Source: Acanthaster planci (lineage: Eukaryota > Echinodermata > Asteroidea > Valvatida > Acanthasteridae). From it: DNA of 59,275 nt. A model generated the notes under the pieces. That model did not search any database. It was not told the origin of the DNA and saw nothing but the letters and a program-made list of their open reading frames with translations. The stretch is from positions 620,320-679,594 of the forward strand of contig NW_019091536.1 in NCBI RefSeq assembly GCF_001949145.1. Direction: 5' to 3'. The position numbers and the translations under genes are program-made. Below are positions 33,222-42,817 of the stretch, one piece after another. How positions within the stretch are numbered: the stretch's first letter is position 1; every line of letters starts with the position of its first letter.

Positions 33222-34106
33222 ACTGTAACACAAGACATCGGTTTCCACTTCAGCGCCATCTGGCGTCCCATCCTCACACCTCAGTCCAATGGGTCCCCTA
33301 TATGCTAGGACATTTCCAGCCTATGGGACAACACAATACCACAAGACATCGGTTTCCACTTCAGCGACATCTGGCGTCCCATCCTCACACCTCAGTCCAA
33401 TGGGTCCCCTATACCCTAGGACATTTCCAGCCGATGGGACAACACAATACCCGGACAAGACATTGGTTTCCACATAAGCGATATCTGGCGTCCCATCCTC
33501 ACACCTCAGTCCAATGGGTCCCCTATACCCTAGGACATTTCCAGCCGATGGGACAACACAATACCCGGANNNNNNNNNNNNNNNNNNNNNNNNNNNNNNN
33601 NNNNNNNNNNNNNNNNNNNNNNNNNNNNNNNNNNNNNNNNNNNNNNNNNNNNNNNNNNNNNNNNNNNNNNNNNNNNNNNNNNNNNNNNNNNNNNNNNNNN
33701 NNNNNNNNNNNNNNNNNNNNNNNNNNNNNNNNNNNNNNNNNNNNNNNNNNNNNNNNCAAGACATTGGTTTCCACATAAGCGATATCTGGCGTCCCATCCT
33801 CACACCTCAGTCCAATGGGTCCCCTATACCCTAGGACATTTCCAGCCGATGGGACAACACAATACCACAAGACATTTGTTTCCACATAAGCGATATCTGG
33901 CGTCCCATCCTCACACCTCAGTCCAATGGGTCCCCTATACCCTAGGACTTTTCCAGCCGATGGGACAACACAATACCACAAGACATTGGTTTCCATATAA
34001 GCGACATCTGGCGTCCCATCCTCACACCTCAGTCCAATGGGTCCCCTACACCCTAGGACATTTCCAGCCTATAGTACAACACAGTACCACAAGACATTGG
34101 TTTCCA
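33222..34106 (+). repeat. 111-bp tandem repeat array (interrupted by assembly gap)
   Basis: Copies start (at GTTTCCA) at 33241, 33352, 33466, then after the gap at 33767, 33878, 33989 and a last partial at 34100, so the period is 111 bp with one 114-bp unit. Each unit contains CATCTGGCGTCCCATCC and CAGTCCAATGGGTCCCCTA. Because 111 is divisible by 3, several frames stay open through the array on both strands and give false proteins. In the frame that continues the upstream endonuclease remnant, each unit reads QDIGFHFSDIWRPILTPQ and then a TAG stop, so the array was probably seeded by the 3' end of that element. Confidence 0.9.
33570..33756. other. Assembly gap (187 N)
   Basis: A run of N inside the 111-bp array. 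The true number of repeat units is unknown, so the array may be much longer in the genome. Confidence 0.99.
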
Positions 34107-34600
34107 CGATAGCTTCTTCATTTCTGGAAAAAAAAAAGAATTTAGTATTAAGGGGATTCCATATTTTGCAGATTTTGTCCACGTTGTAGCGCCTTTTCCT
34201 TGTAACTTTTTGATTTTGATTTTCCATGCAGGTTGGACGTACGACATGACCAACAATTACGAGGTCGTGTTTCTGATGTACGGAGGCTTGCCCTTTGCTG
34301 TGATACCGTTCATGCTGGCAATAAGATTTACTGAATAGCTTTGTCCGACTGCTTGAACTTATCACCGTGGTTCAACTGAAGCGCCCTCTTTCTTTTTGGC
34401 ATACCTAGGGGTCATGCTCATACCAATCTCTTAAGTTTATATAGCGCCATATACATGCCTATACGCCGCATTTTAGATGACTATATGGATAAAATAAAAA
34501 TAAATCAAACCCTGGAGCAAAAAAGAAAATATATCACAAATAAGTCACTACAAAACTACTAAGTTCCGATTTGTCTGCTTGTCGGTTTATTGTTTGTAAA
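34106..34600 (+). repeat. Segmental duplicate of the transporter's last exon and flanks
   Basis: From GATAGCTTCTTCATTTCTGG to CCGATTTGTCTGCTTG this matches 47319-48043 closely, including the end of the intron, the last coding exon and about 260 bp of 3' flank. The 47-kb copy is longer only because a 230-bp MITE (47750-47979) is inserted in it. The left border is flush with the 111-bp array. Confidence 0.9.
34232..34338 (+). pseudogene. Orphan copy of the MCT-like transporter last exon
   Basis: After an intact TGCAG acceptor it encodes GWTYDMTNNYEVVFLMYGGL and then PFAVIPFMLAIRFTE, ending in TAG where the 47-kb copy has TGG (Trp), so it is six residues shorter. No upstream transporter exons exist near it; it is 8.3 kb upstream of, and on the same strand as, the intact gene. 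It could be a dead fragment or, less likely, a 3' exon used by some other transcript. Confidence 0.85.
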
Positions 34601-35440
34601 AATATACTACTGTAGTGGGCTTTCGTACGTTTGCATTGAAATCTCAAATGAATTCTCTGTTTCATCGAAATGTTGGCATTCGACCGTAGGAGCAAGTGTT
34701 ACAGATGTTGGGATTCATAGACCTGAACATCTATCTGAAGCAGTTGTCTGATTCTTGGCGTTATTTAAAAGATCAGTTTATTAAAGAGATGAAGTTTACG
34801 ATTAGGCTTGACATTTGCCTCGAGGAAGGGCACCCCTTCCTCGAAATGGAGGTGTAGGCCTAGATGAGAGCGGTGAATTTTTTTAAGTTTAATTATTTCA
34901 AACTATCAAGCTACAGGTAAGATTTTTATGTTTTTAAAGAGCAGTTTTTTAAAGACCAGGCTTCGGCAAGATCCAGTTTCATATTTTCTAAAGAGCAGTT
35001 GGCATATGCAAGATCCACTATTTCTAGCAAGAGTAAGCATAGGCGTGCAGTCTAATATTTCACAAACGTGGGCTTACTCCTTAAAATCAGTCTCCAAGGA
35101 AAGTAGTATGGGCATTTCTTTAGTGCATTATAATAAGACTAGATGAGATAACTTTTTTGGTTTATTTTAATTTGTATTATACTCTGCAGCTGACTGCACG
35201 CTCTTAACCATTAGGGCAAAACGGAGCGGGGTCCGTTTTGTGTCACTGTGATAGGGTCTGTTTTACTGCAAAGGTGAATGGTGCAAATGAAATACTTGTA
35301 CGAAAACCGCGTGACCACGAGTCAAAATTGCTGTGTATTGTCACACACATAATAGTTTAACTTATCATTACAAAATAGAAATATTCCCATTGCCAGTTTA
35401 CAAAGATCCCTTACAGACCATGTTACCGTACCATAGATCA
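34601..35440. other. Intergenic, nothing recognised
   Basis: AT-rich sequence with several AAGAGCAGTT-like words between 34930 and 35000 (TTTTAAAGAGCAGTT, TTCTAAAGAGCAGTTG) that hint at a short irregular repeat. No gene seen. Confidence 0.5.
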
Positions 35441-35499
35441 CAGTGGTCCAAAAATTCAAATTGCAGACCACGCTAAAAACCACGCCGAAAACGTTTGGT

Positions 35500-37235
35500 G
35501 GCGCCCTACCGTTTTCGAGATATCTGTTCATAACAGCGGTAATCCCAAGGACATTCATAACTACCGACCTATGTCTGTTCTCCCCTGCTTCTCAAAACTT
35601 CTCGAGTGGCTTGTCTACAACTGACTGTCAAATTTTTTTCTCAATCCAAGATTCTTTTCGACAATCAGTTTGGCTTTATCTCTACTGACATGACTCTCAT
35701 TCATTTTACTGACCTTATCATACTGTACTTGCATACGATCGGGGTGTTCATCGATCTATCTAAGGCTTTTGATACATTATATAAATCAGCTTTTGATACA
35801 GTGGACCATTCTATCCTCTTAATATCCAAACTGAATTTCTATGGCGTTAGGGGGTGTGCGCTTCAGTGGTTTGAGGATTATCTTGATAATCGCTACCAGT
35901 ACCCTAAGATTGATGACTGCAACTCATCTCTAAGCCGTATAAACTCTGGTGTTCCCCAGGGCTCCATACTTGGGCCACTACCTTTTTTATTTAGGCCTAT
36001 GTCAATGATCTGCACGATTCCTCTGCCCTTTTATCTTTCCTTTTGTTTGCTGATGACACGACTATTATATATTTTAACTCTAGTTTTGAATTTCTTGTTT
36101 CTACTCTGAACAATGAACTCACCCAAGTCTCATTCTTGCTTAAGTGTAATCAACTCTCTCTGAAGTCTATTAAAACTAAATGCACTTTCGTCAATAAATC
36201 CGGCTATTTACCATCTGATTTCTCCATCAGCATCAACAAAACCCCAATTTCTATTGTCCGTTCAACTAAAATCGTGGGTGTCATTGTTGACGATAAGCTT
36301 AGCTGGAGTGACCACATTAATCCGTCTCCAAGATTGTTTCCCATAATACATGGCGTCCTTTCCATACTTCGTTCCTTTCTACCAGCTCTCACACTTTTTA
36401 GGCTTTATAACACACTTATTTTGCCTTATCTTAACTATTGCAATATTGTTTGGGCACGTTCAAGTAACAACAAACTTCGTTGACTTACTACTATTCAAAA
36501 ACATGCCATTAGAATATGCACCCTTTCACCCCCTTGGGATAATATAGCACCGTTCTTTGCTTCTCTTCACACATTCACTGAATCTGATATAAACAAACTT
36601 CACAGGGATTTTCATGTATAAGCATGTTAACAACCTACTTCCTTCAGTTTTTTCTTCTTACTTTACCGCAGTAGATCACATCTCAATCTGTTTTTGCCTT
36701 TTGCAAGCACATGCTATTCCCTGAATACACTGAAATTCTCTGGACCCCGTCTTTGGAATAGTATTGGTGGTAATATGAAGTCCCAGTCATCTCTAGGATG
36801 CTTTAAGAACAACTACAAAAGACACCCAGTTTCTGATTATCTGAGGTAGCTCCTTCTCTTTTATCATTCTAATCTTGCTTTTGTTCTTCTAACGTCTCTA
36901 GTGTTTGTACTTCCAATGTTTGTTACATCTCAGTCTATTGGTTCGTCTTTGTTTTGTTTTGTCCTTGTTTTGTAATGTACTGCAATTGTCTTTTTTATGC
37001 ATAATCTGTTGTCAGTCTTCCTTGTCTGGTTCTTTTTGTTGTCATAATAAGGCATTTCTGTATGAGACTTTGTCTTCTGAATATGCCTCCGTATTTGCCC
37101 CCTTTTGTTTCAATGTCTCGTGGTCTTATTTAACTTTCACTTTTGTTGTCATAAATCTTTCAGTAATTTTATTAACATTGTGTATAACTCTATAAAACTT
37201 GCAAAACGGAAATAAATGTTGAGTCAAAAAAAAAG
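35500..37235 (+). mobile_element. Degenerate non-LTR retrotransposon, reverse-transcriptase part
   Basis: Frames spread over shifts read NYRPMSVLPCFSKLLEWLVY (35555-35620), then FIDLSKAFDTLYKSAFDTVD and GVPQGSILGPL (35745-35980), then FADDTTIIYF (36043 on), then IVGVIVDDKLSWSDHI and LPYLNYCNIVWA (36240-36460). These are the fingers, motif A, motif B (GVPQGSILGP), motif C (FADD) and thumb of a LINE reverse transcriptase of the Jockey/CR1/L2 broad group. There are frameshifts and stops, and a duplication in motif A. The 3' end is AAATAAATGTTGAGTCAAAAAAAAA at about 37210-37233, a poly(A)-like tail. The 5' end (endonuclease and ORF1) is missing, typical of a 5'-truncated copy. Confidence 0.9.
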
Positions 37236-38480
37236 AGAGTGTCTGAACTTTTGGAAACAAAATGTTGGATTGTGTGTCAGTGCACATGGACTGCATTCTG
37301 TACTGCACCATAATGAATAGCTACTTTGGTTTCAAAGTCTGAAGTTAGTGCAGCTTCTCTCTATATATGCAGCTCTGGTATTGTGGTGTAGAACAGCAGA
37401 TGTTCTGGCTGAGGACATAAAGATGTGTTTCGCATCAGGTTAAACTAAGCAAGAATTTGAATAAATTGTGTGTAGACGCGTGGTGTTGCCATTAAACAGC
37501 CACCCACAAGACAACCACGTCGGCTGAGACCAGGACCGAGCACTTAAAGGGAAGGGAACCTATTACAAAGATAACACGAATAATTTTAAGTGTTTTAAAA
37601 CAGTGCACTTTTCAATGCATTTAACCAAATAGGAATATTGAAGAGTTTTCATACATTGAAGATGAGTACAAAGCTGCAGAAAAAATGTGTGTCGAAGGAA
37701 AATTCATTGCGGCTAACACTTTAAGATAAAGATGTAACGGTAGGTAACTTATCTTAAAGTGGCGATATGTTGTAAATATCGAAATGGTTTAGTTCGGCCC
37801 AAAGAATACATGCAGTCCACCGACATAAATGTTCGTATAGGCAGTATCTCTTTGATCTGGGAAAATTCTTAAGGAAAACTGAGTGTAAAAATGAACAAGA
37901 AATAGTTCATTACCTTAGCAACCACTTTATGGCTATATTTGGTATTCACTCAGCATTTCTTTTCACTATTTCTGTTGCACTATTAATTAAACCTTCAACA
38001 CACAGTTGTCCGAACGAAGTCTCCAAATGAGAAGGCTCAAGAGAGGGTGGCCAAGCTGCTGAGGACTTTTCCGTATGGTTAACGAGTGTCTGGTCAAGTA
38101 ACCGCCTCACCTGTAGACTTGAAATCAAGTCGGCAGTTGGCCGGGTGTAGTCCACTTTCCCTGCAATGCGTGTATACGCAGTGCGGTTCGGCGAGCAGTT
38201 TAATAACGCGGGAACGGTCAGCACAACCTTGCGTTCGGCGGTGCCCGATTACCGCGACTTGAGCAATCTGCAAGCCCTTTTGTGCACAACATTATGGGGC
38301 CTGCTACCAAAATTGAACGGAGCACTTTGATTGGCTAAGAATCCCGATTATATGAATTTATAAGGGAGTTTGATTCGTGTATAAAAAGGTCAGTTGAAAT
38401 TGTATTAGCAACAACCACAGTCTCGTTCATTGAAGAGGCCATCAGCCATTCCCTTTCTGTTTGGGCGCTGGGCGACGAGC
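37236..38480. other. Intergenic, no supported gene
   Basis: Contains a 92-codon minus-strand open frame (37946-38224) with no family I recognise and no supporting context; I do not call it a gene. The rest is unremarkable. Confidence 0.5.
38320..38425 (+). promoter_or_regulatory. Possible core promoter (inverted CCAAT, TATA, initiator-like)
   Basis: GATTGGCT (reverse CCAAT) at about 38330, TATAAAA at 38380-38386, and an initiator-like CCACAGTC near 38415-38422 are in promoter order. No convincing gene follows, so this may belong to a transposable element or be chance. Confidence 0.3.
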
Positions 38481-38639
38481 AAAATTAGCCTTCAACCTCG
38501 ACTCCATGGGCTGAGTGCGTTACCTCGCTAGCGCGCAAGGCATGGTGGGAACCAAGATGGCGCGGCAAGATCATACCCATGAGAACGAAGTTGATCAGCC
38601 CTTCCCAGCGCCCTCTTCAGACGATGGGTGGCAGTGTTT

Positions 38640-38766
38640 TATCCGAGACCGAGATCAAGGTATACGAGACCGAGACCCACTACTTCAAGACCAAGACCAG
38701 GACTTCGAGACCGAGACTTTTGGAAGTCGAGACCGAGACCACAACATGCGAGACCGAGACCAACCA
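38640..38766 (+). repeat. GAGACC hexamer-type repeat block 1
   Basis: Irregular tandem GAGACCGAGACC units with CAAGACC variants, producing a false Arg-Asp or Glu-Thr alternating peptide depending on frame. A second block of the same kind lies at 39525-39680. Confidence 0.8.
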
Positions 38767-39159
38767 TAAACCAATGTTAAGTTTTTACCAAAAGGTAAAT
38801 AGGGACAAACACATGGCAGTACAATTAAGTATAAATGAAATAAAATAAAAACATTAGCATAGACGCACACACACACAAATAGGTCAAATATTTGTCAAAG
38901 AATGTCTCAGTTCTTTTATCAGTGATACTGCTTTACTTTTACCCTTGGTCTGGTCATTTTCAACCCGAGTGTCCCAAATGATATGATGTGAACATTAAAA
39001 CAAATATCCTTAGACTGTCTTTTGTAAGCAAAATAGTGAAAAACAAATATCCAAACAAGATGTACCGTAACGGAAGTGCTTGAACAACACGTACCACGTA
39101 CAAGACGGAATGAAAGCACTTTCACACGGGCACCCATTCACAGCGTGCGCGCACACACA

Positions 39160-39220
39160 GACTGGTTCCCATCCCGGCCCTACGTTCAGCAGGAGATTAC
39201 GTAGGGAACGGGAACCAGTC
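39160..39220. repeat. Perfect-ended hairpin (inverted repeat)
   Basis: GACTGGTTCCC at the left and GGGAACCAGTC at the right, with CCTACGT/ACGTAGG continuing the arms, form about 20 bp of imperfect stem around a loop of roughly 14 bases. It lies between the two GAGACC blocks and may be part of the same mobile element. Confidence 0.7.
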
Positions 39221-39524
39221 TACTTTGCGAATTCCGCTACTTACAACCTCATCTCCATGGTGGCAAGCAGCATGGCTACTCTGGATTGGAAATAAACCAA
39301 CAACTTGGGAAAAGGTTTCATCATGCTGCATTGACTAGTCTTCATTTCAGCATCGATATCATTGTTTATTGCAAAAAAAAAAAAAGAACATTACTGTGTT
39401 GTAATTATATCAGTGGTTGAAGGTTTGACTCAAGCAGAGGTAAGTTTACCTTTTGCAACCGCGTGCATGCGTGGTAGCTAGTTGCGCATTTCGACTGGCC
39501 TCGAGGGAGTGACCTGAGACTATG

Positions 39525-39680
39525 GCATTCGAGACCGAGATCGAGACCGGCGCTTTCGAGACCGAGACCAAGACCGAGACCGGCGCTTTCGAGACCGAGA
39601 CCGGCCCTCCCAAGACCGAGACTTTGACAAGGCGAGACCGCAAAAAAGGTCTCGAGACCGAGACCAGGTCTCGAGACCTA
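39525..39680 (+). repeat. GAGACC hexamer-type repeat block 2
   Basis: Units such as CGAGACCGAGACC and GGCGCTTTCGAGACCGAGAC repeat several times, ending GAGACCAGGTCTCGAGACC, which is locally palindromic. Same composition as the block at 38640. Confidence 0.8.
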
Positions 39681-42615
39681 CAACACTGCTGGGTGGTGAT
39701 GAGCGAAGCGGACGGTTATAGTTCACTGGAATGTGGAAGCGCCCAATGCAGCAACACAACGACCAGTAGGTGAAGTCATGTTCCTTGCTCTGTGTTGGAG
39801 TACAGTACATGTACTTTGCGAATCGATTAATTGAGTTATAGCATAATAACGTCAATCTTAGTTTACTCTTGCGCATTATGGTGGGACACGATCTATCGAG
39901 CCCCAAACTACACATTTGTAAACGAAATGTGACATCATATTTTGGGGTGGGAATTCTTGAGCGTTGGCTGGGAACTTAGCTCGAGTTATTGGTATGATGG
40001 TTAGTATTGTTTTCTTGTCGTCTTTGGAAACGATATAGGAGTGTTCAATATTGTGCAATACCATGTACACGTATGCATGTTATCAATGATATAGACATAC
40101 AAAGTGTGCCAATTATCGCTCAGTGGGCCCATGTGGGTTTTGTGGGGTGACGGTTGGTTTGCGATCTGATAGTCATTCTAGTGGCTTGCCAGTAGCGCTA
40201 TGGTTCCTGCGAGGTTCATCGTTTAATCGACCCAGACTCGCATGATCCAGTGTATATGCGCTTTGTGGTTACGAGGGTTATTGCTGCAGGCACTGTTTGT
40301 ATTGTTGTGTTTTTTCCTTATTTGGCAGGTCAACCATGGAAAGAAGTTATTCCTCCATGCTTATTATTAATACAGTTGACCCATGGTTGACCATTCAAAA
40401 CCCCATGACGGTTGCGCTGCAGTGGCTGTCTCACTCGTACATGTATACACTTGAAGCTTCGGGGTGGTTGCATTTTTGTATAGAAAACTCCAGTCCTTGG
40501 CCGATTTTGCCTTTATCCTGTTCTGAAACTGTTCTAAGCAGTAGGGGCCTATTTGCTGCGTCGATATAGGAAGTTTGAAAGAACAGCAGGAACAAATTGT
40601 GGCTGTGGGCGATTTACAATACAGTGCACCACCAAGAACCAGCCAAGGAACAGCCATTTTTCGCAGTACATTGTAGGAAGTGGTTGAATAATTCTTATTC
40701 AATCTACCTGTCTTCTTTCCATTGTATAGAAAGTGTCAAAAGTTTCCTTAAGCTGTCAACTGACATACGGTCAAATGCAAGACAGCTATGCTTTTGTCGA
40801 CTGTAATCCAGAGAAGGGCGTATCCGTGGCAACCTCTAGGTGGCGGACTGCACGGGGAATCGTTCGCTCGTTGCTCGCGCTGGGCAGGGAGCCAGAGCCG
40901 AGATAGATTCAGCATAAGTATCACCATTTGGACCATGTTTGTTTCACACGAATTTGGATCACGATCCACCATCTGCCGTTGGTTTACAGACATCAAAACT
41001 CTCCAAATGGATGGTGTGAGCCAGCTATAGGATCGCTGAGCGAGATTCAGATCCGTGTGAAACAAACAGGCCATTATCATTGAAAACAAAGTGGCAGGTG
41101 TATGCGCCAGTGCACGCGGATAGTTAGCACAGACAAGCTGCATGCCCCATTGTACACATAGTGAACAGCCATTTTGTTTCCAAAATCTGTAGCCGGTGTA
41201 ACTAATCTCTGTAGCTCCGGGACGAGCGAATGTGACTCACCACTTTTGCATGTGTCTCTGAACACCTGAGAAATGTGTGTGTGTATTCCTCCTAATTTAT
41301 CGTTGTTACTGTCGAAGTGCAGATATTTCGCTATTATCTATCGTGTAGCTCGTATACTGGTCTGCAACCCCGTATCATAGCCCAATGTATTTTCCGTGAA
41401 GCTTGAGTTACAAACCTTGAGTCATCCGAGACTTGTATAGGTTCTCTCATATCCCTACACCGAACTACTATTACTGTAGACTTTAGGTCTATCTTATGAA
41501 AAAGAGGGTCACAACATAGAGTGGCGCTGTTGGCCTTGAGTGAGGAGAATTTCTCTGGTGAAACGCAAACTTCTTCGTGGGCATACCTGTCACATACCAA
41601 AAGAATAGAGTCAATAGTGTATCCAACAGGCGGGAGCGAGGGCTTTCAAAGAAAAACTACAACATTGTAGAAATGGCACTGACACCTTTCTTGGAGCGGT
41701 TGACATATTACATTTTGAACCTAACCCCCCAAACTTGGATACGACGCCACTGGTGTTACGGGCTGGAGGAAGCGTAGGCTATTCGGCTTCATAACGACCT
41801 TGCACTGTCTTGTATTGATGCGTTGGTATGCTTCCGACCAAAGACAACGAATTTCCCGTGTTTGGGGTTCAGCAAACAGGCACAAAAAATGAAACGTCGT
41901 TAGGCAAAACACACCTTGTCACTTAACAATGGAACAAATTGAATAGCGAGGTCGCACCCAGTTGTGGGCTCTGGCGAGGTAGAATGGCGATTTTGACCGC
42001 TCGGTACACGGGCTAAAAATGCACGGCAGGCTGCACACCGGTGATTACGGCTACTATGGACAACATTGATAAATACTTCTTCTCGAAATCTGGAAATATG
42101 TTCAGAATTTTCTCTCGTGTTGCACACACACAACAATTTGAAGCTTTCCTTTGCTATTCTTTCTTTTTTGTCGGGTTGACAATGATTTTCGGAGACAATT
42201 CCATCCAAAGATGATCGACCTTAAAAATAAACCCGAAGCCCTTCGCCATTTTGAAAACTGATGTTTACTCCATTGCAAACTGGAGCTATTTGGAAAGCTC
42301 CGTTTTTGTCTTTTTGGTGGTTTTCACCCTTCTGCTTTTTTAACAAATCCTCCTCTCCACGGACCACAAATTCTCTAATTGCAGAGAATATTTTGAGCAA
42401 TGCAAAATTGTTATTCGGTCCGCACACGTAATGATTTGAGGCCCTTTTCTTCCCTGCAATGTGCAGTGTGAATGCTGGCTGGTGAGTGTTATGTAACTTG
42501 ATTTACGAACAATTAACTCAATGCATACATGCATTGGAAAGACGTCATCATGTTGATGCAGATCAAAACAAGTTTTTTGGGATTGTACATTTAATTTTGG
42601 TGACGCAGGTGCAAT
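39681..42615. other. Intergenic region upstream of the transporter
   Basis: No gene supported. It holds one fold-back element at 40937-41069. The promoter of the transporter at 42616 should lie at the right end, but I see no clear TATA box. Confidence 0.5.
40937..41069. mobile_element. Short fold-back element (MITE-like)
   Basis: The left arm begins GTTTGTTTCACACG and the right arm ends CGTGTGAAACAAAC; similarity continues inward (GAATTTGGATCACG versus GGATCTGAATCTCG) giving arms of about 28-30 bp around 70 bp. No coding capacity. Confidence 0.5.
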
Positions 42616-42817
42616 ATGGAGATGACCGATGGGCAGTCTCGCAGTTTGTCATGGCGGTGGATGATTCTTTTCTCGAAAGCATCTCTGTCCTTCCTTACTC
42701 TCGGCCTCTTTAAGGCTATGGGTGTGTTCATCCCATACTTCGTCAACGACCTTGACGCGTCTGTGGCTGCCGTGGGAACAGCGACCGGCATTTACGGTAG
42801 TCTTTGCTCAGTATTCG
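42616..42817 (+). CDS. MCT-like exon 1 (start codon)
   Basis: ATG at 42616; encodes MEMTDGQSRSLSWRWMILFS, then LGLFKAMGVFIPYFVNDLDA, then VGTATGIYGSLCSVF, covering TM1 and the start of TM2. Ends G|GTAAGT. A nearby in-frame second Met (codon 3) is an alternative start. Confidence 0.9.

Noticed and set aside
33302-33996. Long open frames of about 150-160 codons on both strands around the gap
   Set aside because: They run through N and through a 111-bp (37-codon) tandem repeat, which keeps frames open by arithmetic. Opposite strands are equally open.
33222-34106. Direct repeats resembling a CRISPR array
   Set aside because: Units are contiguous with no unique spacers, 111 bp long, and the context is a eukaryotic chromosome.
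37946-38224. 92-codon minus-strand open frame as a gene
   Set aside because: No recognisable domain, splice signal or context. Its length is within what chance allows.
38515-38848. SR-protein-like RDRD/ETET open frames
   Set aside because: Created by the GAGACC hexamer array; the pattern changes with frame and there is no neighbouring coding sequence.
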